Assembly (NCBI GenBank): GCA_002683195.1
Contig: NYSW01000059.1
Span: 30,767-78,616, forward strand
Origin: Phycisphaerae bacterium
GTDB taxonomy: Bacteria; Planctomycetota; Phycisphaerae; Phycisphaerales; SM1A02
Reading direction: 5' to 3'
DNA length: 47,850 bases
In this document: positions 8,366 through 18,313 of the stretch, piece after piece
Layout: each line of letters starts with the position of its first letter
How positions within the stretch are numbered: the first letter of the stretch is position 1
Position numbers and translations under genes: made by a program
Notes under the pieces: generated by a model
What the model saw: the letters and a program-made list of their open reading frames with translations, nothing else
Databases searched by the model: none
Told to the model about the DNA's origin: nothing

Positions 8366-11300
8366 TCAGTTGGGGAGTTTGCTGAAAAGCTTGATCTCCG
8401 GCTCATCACCGGGTCGGTCACACCTGGACCGGTCGACCACCATCAGATATCTCGAATCATCGACGATGAACGCCGGATCCGTGGCGTTCCACACGCCACT
8501 CACCGGATTCTGCTTGAACGACCGAATCTTCAGATGAACGCTGAAGGTGTCGCTTCGAACCGAGACGAGATTCGAAATGCCGGCAAACAGCATGTTGACT
8601 TCCTCGGCATCACCCGCCACCACATCAGGCAGTTCCTGGACTTGGGGTGTGCCGGGGTCACCTTCTTCGTACATCGTCCATTGAACCGGCTGGCGGTCCA
8701 CCGAGAGCCGTGCATCCAGCTGCAGCCCTTCGGACCAGCCAAGGCGAAGTAGATCGAAGGCGGCGGGAACCCCCGCCTGTCCGACGTTGAATTCACCATC
8801 GAACGTCTCGAGTCCGAGTTGCCCACTCAGGGATCCGAAGTTTCCGGCCGCCGCACTGATGCCCGAAGAAGCTCCGAGCCAGGTATCTCGCACTTGATCA
8901 TTAACTGGGTTTCCGCCGCGGTCCACCAGCAGCAACTCCCCGATCGACTCGATCCCACTGGTTCTTCTCATCCCGGGGAAGTACCCGACGTTGCCATTCA
9001 GCTCGGGATACTGCGGTACCCAGTCCGCCATGGATTGAGATGCGTTGCCCTCGGAAAACGTCCCTCGATCGAGGAAGAACGGCAGGAACCATCGGTCATC
9101 CGCTTGGGTGATTTCAGGCGTCGTGAACTCGTTGAGTCGAGTCGCCCACGTCGCCCCGTCCCGATAGCGAGCGATCGACTCGGGAACTCGAATGAAGTTC
9201 GAATTGCGATTGGCAGTGGTTTTCGGCAGCATTCGTCCGTTGGCGAGCGATGAATTCACGTCACCCTTGGTGATCCCATTCGCCCGCACCGTCCGGGTCC
9301 AGAGCTCAGCGGTGTTGAACTCATCGTAGAAATCATTGATCACCAGTCGACTCATATGCGGGAGCGTCCGCATCACTTCCGGGCTCGCCGTGTTGAGATT
9401 GATCAGACCCGGGGTGCCCTGACCGGAGAAGCCGGCGGCATTCCCGAAACGCTGATCCTTCTCGTACAGGACGTCGGCGGGGTCCACGGCGTCATTGAAC
9501 ACATCGAGGCGATAATTCGAACCCGGCCCGTCACAGACCAGACCATCGAGGAATCCGAGTCCCGCGGGCAGCTTTGGTGTCCACGGCGCCCCGACCGCGG
9601 CAACCTCCAGGACCTGCGTATTCGGGCGGAAGGCGTTGACCGCACCATTGACCGGATCCGTCAGAGCCCCGGGGTCCGCCCGGTACCGATTGATCCGGGC
9701 GTTTCGAACTTCGGGGTATCCCTTGGTGTCGTTCTCGTCATTCAACCGCACGGGGAAGAGATCGTCCGACCGGTTGGAAGCCATGATTTCCGAGAACGTA
9801 CTCACCGTCTCGAAACCTCGAATCGAAAGGATCTGATCCTGCACTCCGTTGACCGCGTGACCCCAGATGAAGGCATTCAGGACCTCGCCCACCTGCTCGA
9901 TATCGTCGTCCTTCTGGAGCATCTGCAACGGCATCGCCCAGCATTCGCGCTCCAGCCAGATTCGGTCGTAATTTTCGGCCCCCTGGTTTCCACGACTTCC
10001 GTTCGCGAGTTCCTCGGGCTTCTGACCTTTGTCCATCAATATCCAGTTCTGAACCAGTGCCGCTGGACGGCCGGGCCAGGGAGCGAGTGAATTCTCTCGG
10101 AATCCCCCGTCATTCACGACCGGGAAGCCAGCGTCGTAGTCGACCGACACGGGCTGGACTCCGGGAGTTCCGATCACCGCCGTGGCGGTGCTCAGATTGA
10201 CCGGCTTGCCGCGGATCACGAAGAAGTCCGCCACGAATGGTCCAGCCGCCGCATTGAAGTTCAAGGCCAGGGGCGAAAGATAGTTCCGGACGATCCAAGG
10301 TCGACCTCCGGGACTGTTCCCATCCGGATCGTCGCTCCAGAGAATCGCGCGGCCCTTGACTTCCCGTTCCACCCCGGATTCTTCCAACGCGGTCTCCGAG
10401 TTCTGGCTGAAGTCGTCGCCGGGCAGGATCGAGTAGACGAATCGCGGATTGTTCTCCGACATGTCGTAGATGCCATTGCGATTCGCATCCCAGCCCCACG
10501 CTCGCGCGGCCCGGACGTAATTGACGAAGGCATCGTCGGACGCCAGACGAATTCCGGCCCACTTGTTTCGGCCGGGATTCAAACGCTCGAAGACGAATCC
10601 GGGCTCGGGCGGCTGGAAGTCCGGCGATTCGCCGAGTGCTTCCATGTCATCCTTGAAATCGATTTCATCGCCCGTCTGATCATTATCGAGTCGATCGATG
10701 CAGTACAGACGTCCTTCGTTCTGGAAGGGTGCGACGTTGGGGTCGTAGGTGTTCGGATTCAGCGTGTACCGGTAGAGCTCCACCGATTGATCGAGATTCG
10801 TGAACCAGTCGTCCGCATCAAGGTTGAGCAACGGCTGGATGGGCGGCGTGAATTCGTCGCCCGTCTCGGGAGAGGTCAGGATGTACGTCTTGGGTGACGC
10901 GTCCACCACGATCGTCTCGTGCCTGAATGGCTCGAGACTGGGATCCCAGCCGAACAGGGCGCCGGGCTCGATATCGAGGAAGTCCCGCCACTTGGCATGG
11001 AACTCCGAGTACGGGATGCCGAACTCCGATTCGAATTCACTTCCGAGGTCGTCGATCTCCGCGGGAGGAATCACCCCGAAGACGATCGCGGTTCGCGGCG
11101 CGTCGGGCTTCGTAGGGCCCAGGTACAACTCGTCGGGGGTGTAGAACGGGAACGATCGACCGTCCGCCTTGATCCGAGGATGCGGAGACGGAAGCTTTCC
11201 AAAGTTGAGGGTCCGTGTGATGGTCTCGTTGTTGGTCGAACCCTCCCGACCGGTCTCCCCGATGCGGATGAAGATGTCGTGCAACGGCACCGGCGCGTCG

Positions 11301-14300
11301 AAGGGATTCGCCAGTTGCACCGCGAAGATGACGGCCGGCTTCTTCCGACGGTCCACCCAGTGTTCGCCACTCCCATCGAATCCCGGCGGGATCTTCGATC
11401 GCCAGGTGTCGGAATCGAACTGCGGAGCGGGCAGGTTGTTCGTCTCGCAGAACTGTTCGTATCCATCGTCCTTGAGCTTGTCGACATCTTCATCGGTCAT
11501 CTTCCCTCGGGGATAGACCATCGAGAAGTACGACTCCATGATGAACGGTTGCTTCTCAAGCCCGGGAAAGACCAGATTCCGGAGATCGTTCGGCATGCCG
11601 GCGTTGTCTTGCGGCGACAGACGCGGCGCGAATTCCGGATAGATGGGGGCATCCACCAGGATCGTCCCCTCCGCCGGCGTGCCGGCGGTGTAATCGTGGG
11701 CGATGACCGGTCGCAGCCGACGATCCCGCATCGAATCGATGTTGGCCGCCCAACTTGCTGCCGCCAGTTTGGACTTCTGATACGCCAGAAGATTGAACGG
11801 TTCGTTCTGGAAGTTCGAGCCGAAGTAGCTCTGGTGATACCGATCGGTTCCAGCATCGGTGAACCCCGCCATCGACTGGTCGAGCAGATCCTGAAGCGAC
11901 CATCGGAAGCGGAAAGCCCGATCCAACTCAAGCGTCCGGCCGAGTCCCGGGCCCAGCGTCTCCGGTGAGTAATACTCCCCAAGGCCAAGGCCACCGATTC
12001 GAAACGGCCCGCGGAAGAATGCATCGTTCGGATCGTTGGAATCACCCGCATAGAGCCGAGTTTCATAATCCGTCACGCGAGCATCGAGCGCTCCGCGGAG
12101 GTCCAGCTTTCGGCGCGACGCCTCGTAGTCCGCCCGAGCCATCTCCAACTTGATGTCAAACGGCGCCGCGGAGTCGGCGAGTCGTCCGAACGCAAGGCGG
12201 GGAAGGAATGGATTGAAGTACGGGCTCGGGGTCAGGGACAGCGGCCGAAGATCATTCCGGGTTCCCGAGATCGTGGTCGATCGGTGCCGGACATCGCGAA
12301 GAAGCTCGCTGGCATCGAGTTGATCGCCGGATCTGGGGTCACCGTTGATGAGTCCGTAGGTTGGTCCTACGAACGGATTCTTCCGTCCCGGAGGGGTCCC
12401 TTCTCGCCAGTCGTCGATGTCGTCGCGGTCTTCCACGCCGAGATAATTCTCGACCGACTCGGATCGCTGCAACGTCGATCGGAAGATGTTGGTACCCAGC
12501 GAAAACGGTCGATTGATCGTGCGTTCGAGCGAACTCACGACGGGCCCGTAGTTGGAGGCCTCGAACATCCTCAATTCCAGTTCGTCCGCCGAGGCGAACC
12601 CCCTGGTAGGTGCCAGTCCGACCGCCAAGGAATCATCGTTCGGGTTTCCAGCGTTGCCGAAATCAATCCGGGCGAAGAAACCGCCTCCATCCTGACGGCG
12701 GTTGAAGTATCGAACTCGATCAGCGCGGGCCTGACTCCGAGTGCTGATACCCGGGGCCGCGACCAGGACGGATTGGAATGGAGCCTCGAAGTTCGCTTCT
12801 TCGAGGGCGAGTACACCGGTCTGCCGGAGCCAGGTCGGGGAGTTGATGTCGCTGCTGCCGGTATCGCCGAAGAGCCTCGGATCCCAACCGGTCTGCACCC
12901 CACTCGTGTCGAGCCTGCCGTAGCGAAAGGGAAAGAACGTCTCGCCTTGGAGGTAGTCGAAGTTCCAATTCGATGCGTGGCCGGTGAGATCACCATGCGA
13001 ACTGGTCGGGATGGCGGGCCAGATGTTCTGGGGGTCCGCAAACAGTCCGACCATCGTGTCGTTCTCATCCATCTCTGGATTGAGCGACCCGGACCCGATC
13101 TCCCCGGGGAGTACGAGTCGACTCGCGAGCGCGACGTCCGCCGGCGTGTGCCCCGCGGTGCTCCATCGATCGAAGCGGGTCGCGGTCTGAAGGTCGACTC
13201 GGGATCCGTTGTCGACCACGGAAACGCCGACCACCTGCCGCACGCCATCCTCACTGGTCCCTGGAACCACGAACCAGAACGAGTCGGTGAAGCCGTCACC
13301 ATCGGTATCGGTCAAGGTTCGCTCGATCTCGGCCCGCGGTGGCCTGACGTTCAGGGCCAGCTGTGAAAAAGCATCTTGCCGCGGACCGTAGTCGTTCAGC
13401 CGAAGGAAGTTCGGGAGTGCCTGTTGCGGATTCGTCAACGCCCTGAAATAGTCGGCCGGGGGACTGAACCAGGCGTTTCTTCGCTCGCTGAATTCCTCTG
13501 CGGTGTCGAAACCAGCGGGGATCAGGAATGGCAGCCACTGCTCGTAGGGTGTCTGCAGGGCCACTGGAACCCCGAGGTCCAGATAGTCCTGCCCCGGGCC
13601 GAGCTGAGTCGACGCCGTGGCGGTGATGGTGTTCGCATCGATGTCGGAGATGTCGGGGCAAACTCGCCAGCCGTTCTCTGCGCTCGCGGGCCAGGAGAGG
13701 TGACGCCAGTGGGTGAACCCAGTGGCCACACCGCCGTCGTACCGACGTTCCGGCTCGGACGAGCGAAGCCAACGAGAATCACCGAATCCCGGGTTACCGA
13801 TTGGATTGTCGTCTCCGGGCAGAAGCCCGCCGGCCGGAGCCCCCGCACCGAAGGGGAAGGCGATCTGGATGTCGTTCAGTCCGGAATCCGGCCAGTTCGT
13901 CCACGCCCGAGTGGCGTAAGGCGCGTGGTTGTACGGAAAGAACGGTCTAAAAACCCCATTGGCATCCACCTGACCCTGCGGGTCGACTCCGTAGCGGGCG
14001 ATGTCAACCGGAATCTGATCCGGACTCCCATTCCCGTCGAGATCGATCCCGTAGTTGATCGACCACTCATTGACTTGAAGCCGGGGGCCGGCGGAACTCG
14101 CGACACCCGACAGGGAGTTCAGCCCCGGATCGGACTGGTCGACCAGGGCGGGAAAAAGCCCCTTGGCGATGTCGCGTGAAATGACGCCCGCCACCAGATG
14201 AGATCGATCCTCCCGGTCGACCGCCTTCCGCTGGGCGGCGGCGATGACCCGGCCCCCCTGGGCGCGAGAGATGTACGCGGTGGCGATGATCACCAGCAGC

Positions 14301-14383
14301 ACCAGAATCGCGGTCACGAGGACCAGCGTGTTTCCACGGGCCTGCCTGGCCTGACGTCGGTAGTGGTTTCGGACTCGACTCAT
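8366..14383 (-). CDS. Giant GspK-like minor pseudopilin (2005 aa)
   Basis: The ATG at 14383 overlaps the upstream gene's stop as ATGA. A longer in-frame start at 14509 would put 42 unrelated residues before the pilin leader. Residues 1-15 are basic, then RG|NTLVLV starts a hydrophobic helix (about 18-38) ending in ISRAQGG. Like GspK, it lacks the Glu at position 5 of mature pilins. Near residue 1660 comes GLINLNTASPEVMRTLP, the helix-hairpin-helix element of GspK, and near 1940 SNLVSVRSDTFSVHLKIRS, like the end of GspK proteins. GspK is usually about 300-350 residues; here about 1600 residues of Asp/Pro/Asn-rich sequence separate leader and GspK core. It is the last gene of the pseudopilin run. 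GspK caps the pseudopilus tip with I and J. I expect a tip adhesin or tip scaffold, but the insert itself is unrecognised. Confidence 0.8.
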   Translation of the reverse strand: MSRVRNHYRRQARQARGNTLVLVTAILVLLVIIATAYISRAQGGRVIAAAQRKAVDREDRSHLVAGVISRDIAKGLFPALVDQSDPGLNSLSGVASSAGPRLQVNEWSINYGIDLDGNGSPDQIPVDIARYGVDPQGQVDANGVFRPFFPYNHAPYATRAWTNWPDSGLNDIQIAFPFGAGAPAGGLLPGDDNPIGNPGFGDSRWLRSSEPERRYDGGVATGFTHWRHLSWPASAENGWRVCPDISDIDANTITATASTQLGPGQDYLDLGVPVALQTPYEQWLPFLIPAGFDTAEEFSERRNAWFSPPADYFRALTNPQQALPNFLRLNDYGPRQDAFSQLALNVRPPRAEIERTLTDTDGDGFTDSFWFVVPGTSEDGVRQVVGVSVVDNGSRVDLQTATRFDRWSTAGHTPADVALASRLVLPGEIGSGSLNPEMDENDTMVGLFADPQNIWPAIPTSSHGDLTGHASNWNFDYLQGETFFPFRYGRLDTSGVQTGWDPRLFGDTGSSDINSPTWLRQTGVLALEEANFEAPFQSVLVAAPGISTRSQARADRVRYFNRRQDGGGFFARIDFGNAGNPNDDSLAVGLAPTRGFASADELELRMFEASNYGPVVSSLERTINRPFSLGTNIFRSTLQRSESVENYLGVEDRDDIDDWREGTPPGRKNPFVGPTYGLINGDPRSGDQLDASELLRDVRHRSTTISGTRNDLRPLSLTPSPYFNPFLPRLAFGRLADSAAPFDIKLEMARADYEASRRKLDLRGALDARVTDYETRLYAGDSNDPNDAFFRGPFRIGGLGLGEYYSPETLGPGLGRTLELDRAFRFRWSLQDLLDQSMAGFTDAGTDRYHQSYFGSNFQNEPFNLLAYQKSKLAAASWAANIDSMRDRRLRPVIAHDYTAGTPAEGTILVDAPIYPEFAPRLSPQDNAGMPNDLRNLVFPGLEKQPFIMESYFSMVYPRGKMTDEDVDKLKDDGYEQFCETNNLPAPQFDSDTWRSKIPPGFDGSGEHWVDRRKKPAVIFAVQLANPFDAPVPLHDIFIRIGETGREGSTNNETITRTLNFGKLPSPHPRIKADGRSFPFYTPDELYLGPTKPDAPRTAIVFGVIPPAEIDDLGSEFESEFGIPYSEFHAKWRDFLDIEPGALFGWDPSLEPFRHETIVVDASPKTYILTSPETGDEFTPPIQPLLNLDADDWFTNLDQSVELYRYTLNPNTYDPNVAPFQNEGRLYCIDRLDNDQTGDEIDFKDDMEALGESPDFQPPEPGFVFERLNPGRNKWAGIRLASDDAFVNYVRAARAWGWDANRNGIYDMSENNPRFVYSILPGDDFSQNSETALEESGVEREVKGRAILWSDDPDGNSPGGRPWIVRNYLSPLALNFNAAAGPFVADFFVIRGKPVNLSTATAVIGTPGVQPVSVDYDAGFPVVNDGGFRENSLAPWPGRPAALVQNWILMDKGQKPEELANGSRGNQGAENYDRIWLERECWAMPLQMLQKDDDIEQVGEVLNAFIWGHAVNGVQDQILSIRGFETVSTFSEIMASNRSDDLFPVRLNDENDTKGYPEVRNARINRYRADPGALTDPVNGAVNAFRPNTQVLEVAAVGAPWTPKLPAGLGFLDGLVCDGPGSNYRLDVFNDAVDPADVLYEKDQRFGNAAGFSGQGTPGLINLNTASPEVMRTLPHMSRLVINDFYDEFNTAELWTRTVRANGITKGDVNSSLANGRMLPKTTANRNSNFIRVPESIARYRDGATWATRLNEFTTPEITQADDRWFLPFFLDRGTFSEGNASQSMADWVPQYPELNGNVGYFPGMRRTSGIESIGELLLVDRGGNPVNDQVRDTWLGASSGISAAAGNFGSLSGQLGLETFDGEFNVGQAGVPAAFDLLRLGWSEGLQLDARLSVDRQPVQWTMYEEGDPGTPQVQELPDVVAGDAEEVNMLFAGISNLVSVRSDTFSVHLKIRSFKQNPVSGVWNATDPAFIVDDSRYLMVVDRSRCDRPGDEPEIKLFSKLPN

Positions 14384-16074
14384 GACGCATCCTCCGGAAG
14401 ATCCTGCACCCGTCGCGGCAGTGGAATCGTGAACTGAATGGTCCGCCCACCTTCGATCGCACCCTTGGAATCGTGAATCGTGGCGGTGATTCGCACGGCC
14501 GACGGCCACGGGGTGTAATCCCCGCGGAGGATCGGCCAGGAACCGTTGTTGTTGGCCAGCACGATCGGTCGACCGTCCGATTCGCGAACGAACGGCCGAT
14601 CACCGTTGAGGCCGAAGTAGGCGTGGTAACGACGAATCTTGTTGGATCCATATCCGTCGACGTAGTCGCCGCTGCCTTCGATGCACTGCGCGATCCGAGG
14701 GAGCATGGTCATGAGCGGCTCGAGACCGGAAGTGTTTGCTGGAAGATTGGGAGGTCCGCCCTGGAAGATGTTCCCGTCGTCGTAACTCAGAGGCGGGTGC
14801 AGGCGATCGGGCCGGCTCAGATCAAAGGCTCGACCGACGCCTCGAGACGAATTCCCGGTGTCCAGTCCGAACCACGGCGTGAGTGCATCCACGTCACTGA
14901 TCGGCCCATTCGTTTCGCGGCCCACCGCCGGACGGTCTCCACCTCGGGTCGAGAAACCTCGCATCGTGCCCTGGATTCCGGTCGCCGGATCGATGTCGAG
15001 TTCACGCCCGGTGCCATCGGCCCAGGTCCAGTCGATCGAGAAGGAAGAGCAGTTCCCCAGCAGGGTGTTCGCGGTGAGGAGCGCGTCCTCCCGCGTCAAG
15101 GACGCTGGCCGCTTCTCGGTTCGTGGTCGATAGTTGAAGAGAAGATTCGCGAGCCTCGAACCGGCTTGGGCCGGATCCAACCCGAGCTCGCGGATGAAGT
15201 CTCGAAACTGCGACGCGTCGGTGGAAACCACGTCGACCCTCGAATCTCGAGCCGACGAGTCCAGGAATCGTATGTTCCCGTTTTCTTCGACTTCCAGACG
15301 CCTTGCCGCATTCGGGGCCATCGTGTTCGGATTCGAAAGGTAATGCCCGGTGTTGTCATCCCCGTCATCGGCCATCAAGAGTTCCTGCCGCCCCATCGCC
15401 CACTGCGCAGGGGCCGGTTGCTCCACGTTGACCCCACCGGCCGAGTTCCCGCTGGGCCAGCGAACCAGATCAGCCTGAGTTCCAAAGGCAGGCCGCCACC
15501 AGGGCTGCAGATAGATCCCGTTACCCGCCACGGGCTGGACCACGTCAAGCGGATCCGGCGAGACCGGGGCGTAGGGCAGTTGGAATCCGTGACCGTAGTA
15601 GATGATCGACCCGGTCGACTGCGGGGTCGGCGCCTCGCCACTGTAAAGACCGCTGGCCGTTTCGACGTACGAGCTCATTCCGCGAGTCTGCCGGCTGATC
15701 GTCAGATCCTCGGAGAGAAACATCATCTGATCGCAGCGGAACCAGTGATCGCTCGCGAACGTGGGATCGAGCAGACGCTCCGGGGCTCCGAAGTCCGACA
15801 TGACATCGTTGCGAACCGCGACGCACTGAACCAGCATCACGCCCTCGCCGGAGATCTGATCGAGATCCGAGCGGACCAACCCTTCGAGGGCGGCCGCCTC
15901 CTGGAGAATCGACGCATTCCCCTCTCCGTTGGCGACCACGGTGCTGGCGGTACCGAAGATCCGGCCGACCGCGAGGATGATGACCAGCAGCACGACGACC
16001 GCCACCATCAGCTCCGTGAGCGTGAAACCCTCGATGCTTCGACCGAAATACGATTGTTCGTGACGCCTCTTCAA
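14380..16074 (-). CDS. GspJ-like pseudopilin, oversized (564 aa)
   Basis: The type III leader ends in EG|FTLTELMVAVVVLLVII (cleavage at about residues 17-18, Glu5 present), followed by one hydrophobic helix. After the helix comes LQEAAALEGLVRSDLDQI. The RxDLDxI pattern is characteristic of PulJ/GspJ proteins. The usual GspJ is about 200 residues; this one is 564, with a large extracytoplasmic domain rich in Gly, Asn and Asp. The start lies 2 nt after the upstream stop and the stop overlaps the next start (ATGA), which indicates translational coupling. It is predicted to be inserted in the inner membrane, processed by a prepilin peptidase not in this window, and incorporated at the filament tip. 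Confidence 0.8.
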   Translation of the reverse strand: MKRRHEQSYFGRSIEGFTLTELMVAVVVLLVIILAVGRIFGTASTVVANGEGNASILQEAAALEGLVRSDLDQISGEGVMLVQCVAVRNDVMSDFGAPERLLDPTFASDHWFRCDQMMFLSEDLTISRQTRGMSSYVETASGLYSGEAPTPQSTGSIIYYGHGFQLPYAPVSPDPLDVVQPVAGNGIYLQPWWRPAFGTQADLVRWPSGNSAGGVNVEQPAPAQWAMGRQELLMADDGDDNTGHYLSNPNTMAPNAARRLEVEENGNIRFLDSSARDSRVDVVSTDASQFRDFIRELGLDPAQAGSRLANLLFNYRPRTEKRPASLTREDALLTANTLLGNCSSFSIDWTWADGTGRELDIDPATGIQGTMRGFSTRGGDRPAVGRETNGPISDVDALTPWFGLDTGNSSRGVGRAFDLSRPDRLHPPLSYDDGNIFQGGPPNLPANTSGLEPLMTMLPRIAQCIEGSGDYVDGYGSNKIRRYHAYFGLNGDRPFVRESDGRPIVLANNNGSWPILRGDYTPWPSAVRITATIHDSKGAIEGGRTIQFTIPLPRRVQDLPEDAS

Positions 16075-16076
16075 AG

Positions 16077-17384
16077 TCAGATCTCCCTCACGGTGACGTA
16101 CACGGGTTCAAGACTCACGCCACGACGGTCCGCGGGTGGAACAAACCAGATCGACCGAACTTCCGAGGCCTTCTCCACCCAGTCGTCCTGGCCGACGACC
16201 AGACTGGGACTCACGATCGACGAAGAGGCTCCTTGAGTGGGGATCGGACGGGCCAGGCGAACCGGTCCTTGGGAACCGGTTCGTCGTCCCTGCACCACTC
16301 GATGGATTCGACCACTCGGATCGAGAAGCCATTGGCCCGGCGACTGCCAACCGTCCCAGACCGGGTCGAGAACCACATCGCTGTCCGCCAACGATGGCCT
16401 GGTGCCCGGTACGAACGCCGGTCCGTATTCCGCGTCGCCTTGGGGCGTTAGCGGTTCGTAGCCCCCGAGGGCACCACGCAGGGGGAGGTCCAATCGAGCC
16501 GGCAATGGCGGGTTGGTGAAATTGAAACCCGATCCGGTGGCGCGATACGTCTCGCCACCACTTCCGATGACCCGGTAGACGAAGATGGCGACCTGCACCC
16601 GACCCTGGAACCGACGGAACATGCAGTCCCAGACGTACTGCGGTTTCGCGGGGAACTGATCCGGACCTCCTTGGACGGCGGCGACCGTTTCGAAACCGGT
16701 TCCCGCCGGCCAGCAGCGTTCTTCCTGAGTGATCGTGATGCGGGGTTCCACTTCGGATTCGGCGAATCCAAACCGCCGACGATTGAACGGGATGCCGTAC
16801 AGAAACGCACCGGCATCAGAGCCCAGCTGGGGACCCGCAAGCGGATTCCCGTCCACCACGAATTCCGTGGTGGTCGACGATGACGGCCAGTCGTTCGAGC
16901 CGCTTCCTGGATTGCTGCTGGATGATCGGACGTACCTTGACGAGAAGACATCGATGTCCCCGTAGGACGTCTGAACGACCGCCGGCAACGGCGGCCCGGT
17001 CGCAGGGAAGACGCACATGGAGGGACGAAGCCATGGCCAGTCGCCGAACTGGGTGGAGGCATCAAGCAGATCGAGATTGCGAAGCGTCGGACTGATACCG
17101 GAATCGGTCCACTCCTGCACCTGCGGCTGAAACACTCCGAACTCCTCGAAGGAACCGAAATCATCCTGCGACACTTTCGAGCGAAGGATCGAGAGTGCCG
17201 ACTCGGCCACCACCGGGCCCAGAACATCATCCTGAGCCCGTCGTTGCTGAATGATGCCGGCGGGGAACACGGCAGCGACAGATATCACGCCCACGCCGAG
17301 GATGAAGATCGCCAGCAGCAATTCAATCAGCGAAAAGCCGCGTGCCGCCCGTCTCGTTCCTTGGTTCGAATGCGTCCTGATCAT
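16077..17384 (-). CDS. GspI/PilV-like pseudopilin, oversized (435 aa)
   Basis: The leader is basic (TRRAARG) with cleavage predicted before FSLIELLLAIFILGVGVISVAAVFPAG. The pattern FSLIE...ILGVG is the usual GspI/PilV signature. A GspI is normally near 120-130 residues. Here the mature part continues for about 400 residues with no recognised domain, several Trp/Pro-rich stretches and paired Cys. It overlaps the upstream gene by ATGA (17381-17384). The role is inferred from family: the I subunit starts the I-J-K tip complex of type II secretion pseudopili. Assignment to I rather than another minor pilin is supported mostly by the N-terminus and gene order. Confidence 0.78.
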   Translation of the reverse strand: MIRTHSNQGTRRAARGFSLIELLLAIFILGVGVISVAAVFPAGIIQQRRAQDDVLGPVVAESALSILRSKVSQDDFGSFEEFGVFQPQVQEWTDSGISPTLRNLDLLDASTQFGDWPWLRPSMCVFPATGPPLPAVVQTSYGDIDVFSSRYVRSSSSNPGSGSNDWPSSSTTTEFVVDGNPLAGPQLGSDAGAFLYGIPFNRRRFGFAESEVEPRITITQEERCWPAGTGFETVAAVQGGPDQFPAKPQYVWDCMFRRFQGRVQVAIFVYRVIGSGGETYRATGSGFNFTNPPLPARLDLPLRGALGGYEPLTPQGDAEYGPAFVPGTRPSLADSDVVLDPVWDGWQSPGQWLLDPSGRIHRVVQGRRTGSQGPVRLARPIPTQGASSSIVSPSLVVGQDDWVEKASEVRSIWFVPPADRRGVSLEPVYVTVREI

Positions 17385-18313
17385 GGTCTCGATACCTCTG
17401 CCACACCGGTGTAGCGGTTGAAGAAGATTGGTACGCCTGCACTTTCGACCCAGTTCGTCACGTCACTGATCCGTCGCTCGTCCTGCGCGGTGACCTGCCC
17501 CCCGGAAGGGGCATTTCCGCTCGCCGGAACCCAATTGGCTGGATTCCTCGCTTCGCGGAGTGCCTCGTCATCGAAGACCGCGAGCCACTGGACCGGATGG
17601 AGGTCGACCTCGTCCCCCACCGCGTCGTAGACGACATACTGGTAGGAGCCGCTGTAATTGTTTCCAACGCCAACGATGTTCGCGACCCCGTCACGATTGA
17701 AGTCGATGAAGGGCCAGACCGTGGAGCCACTCCCTCCCGCGCCTCGGACATTTCGAGTGATGAGGGTCCCATCCGAACTGAACATCACGCCGATCATCCG
17801 GCCTGGTTCGCGGGTGTAGATCCTGCCCGCCTCCAGTTGCCATTCGCCCCCGGGCTGCGTCGCCCAAAGACCGTCTTCTCCCGGGGCGTCGTCCGCATAG
17901 GCGACGGCACTCAACGGCCCGGCGACCTTGATGCCCCGCGGTAGTTCCGCGAACGAGAAACCGGGGACCGGGGAATAGCGTTCTTCGAAGAGGTAGTTGT
18001 CGTCGAAGATCGGGTACATCTCCCCCGTCGACTCGGCGAGCACCATTTCAACCCGTTCCCCTTCGGAAACCGCGGCCTCATCGACCTTCACCACGAACGC
18101 GAGAAGCACCGTGACGTTGTTCTGAATCGCATAGGCCCTCGCCCCACCGAGGGCGGCGACCACTTGGTTGACTCCGGAACTCAGTCGGGCTTCCTTGCTG
18201 ATCTGGCTCACGCTGATGCCGGTGAGAACCGCCAGGAGAACGAGAATCCCCATCACCACGAGGAGCTCGATCAACGTGAACCCACGCCGGATGTAGGGTG
18301 CGACATTCCGCAT
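17381..18313 (-). CDS. GspH-like pseudopilin (310 aa)
   Basis: A clear prepilin: RRG|FTLIELLVVMGILVLLAVLTGISVSQI, with Glu5. It is followed by a SGVNQVVAALGGARAYAIQNN helix, the pattern of GspH/FimT-type pseudopilins (residues selected for 'ARxxAIxxN'). It is 310 residues against about 150-190 for typical GspH. The extra length lies in the C-terminal globular domain. The start overlaps the preceding stop (TGATG at 18311-18315) and its own stop overlaps the next start (ATGA). It is predicted to be a minor subunit of the filament, with one membrane helix before assembly. Confidence 0.82.
   Translation of the reverse strand: MRNVAPYIRRGFTLIELLVVMGILVLLAVLTGISVSQISKEARLSSGVNQVVAALGGARAYAIQNNVTVLLAFVVKVDEAAVSEGERVEMVLAESTGEMYPIFDDNYLFEERYSPVPGFSFAELPRGIKVAGPLSAVAYADDAPGEDGLWATQPGGEWQLEAGRIYTREPGRMIGVMFSSDGTLITRNVRGAGGSGSTVWPFIDFNRDGVANIVGVGNNYSGSYQYVVYDAVGDEVDLHPVQWLAVFDDEALREARNPANWVPASGNAPSGGQVTAQDERRISDVTNWVESAGVPIFFNRYTGVAEVSRP

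Noticed and set aside
13100..14509. An extended start for the GspK-like gene at 14509.
   Set aside because: The extra 42 residues overlap the GspJ-like coding end in another frame, while ATG 14383 overlaps the stop (ATGA) and gives a normal pilin leader.
14473..16236. A plus-strand open frame of 587 codons opposite the GspJ-like gene.
   Set aside because: It is antisense to a gene with a clear prepilin leader and overlapping neighbours. No ribosome site or domain is seen.
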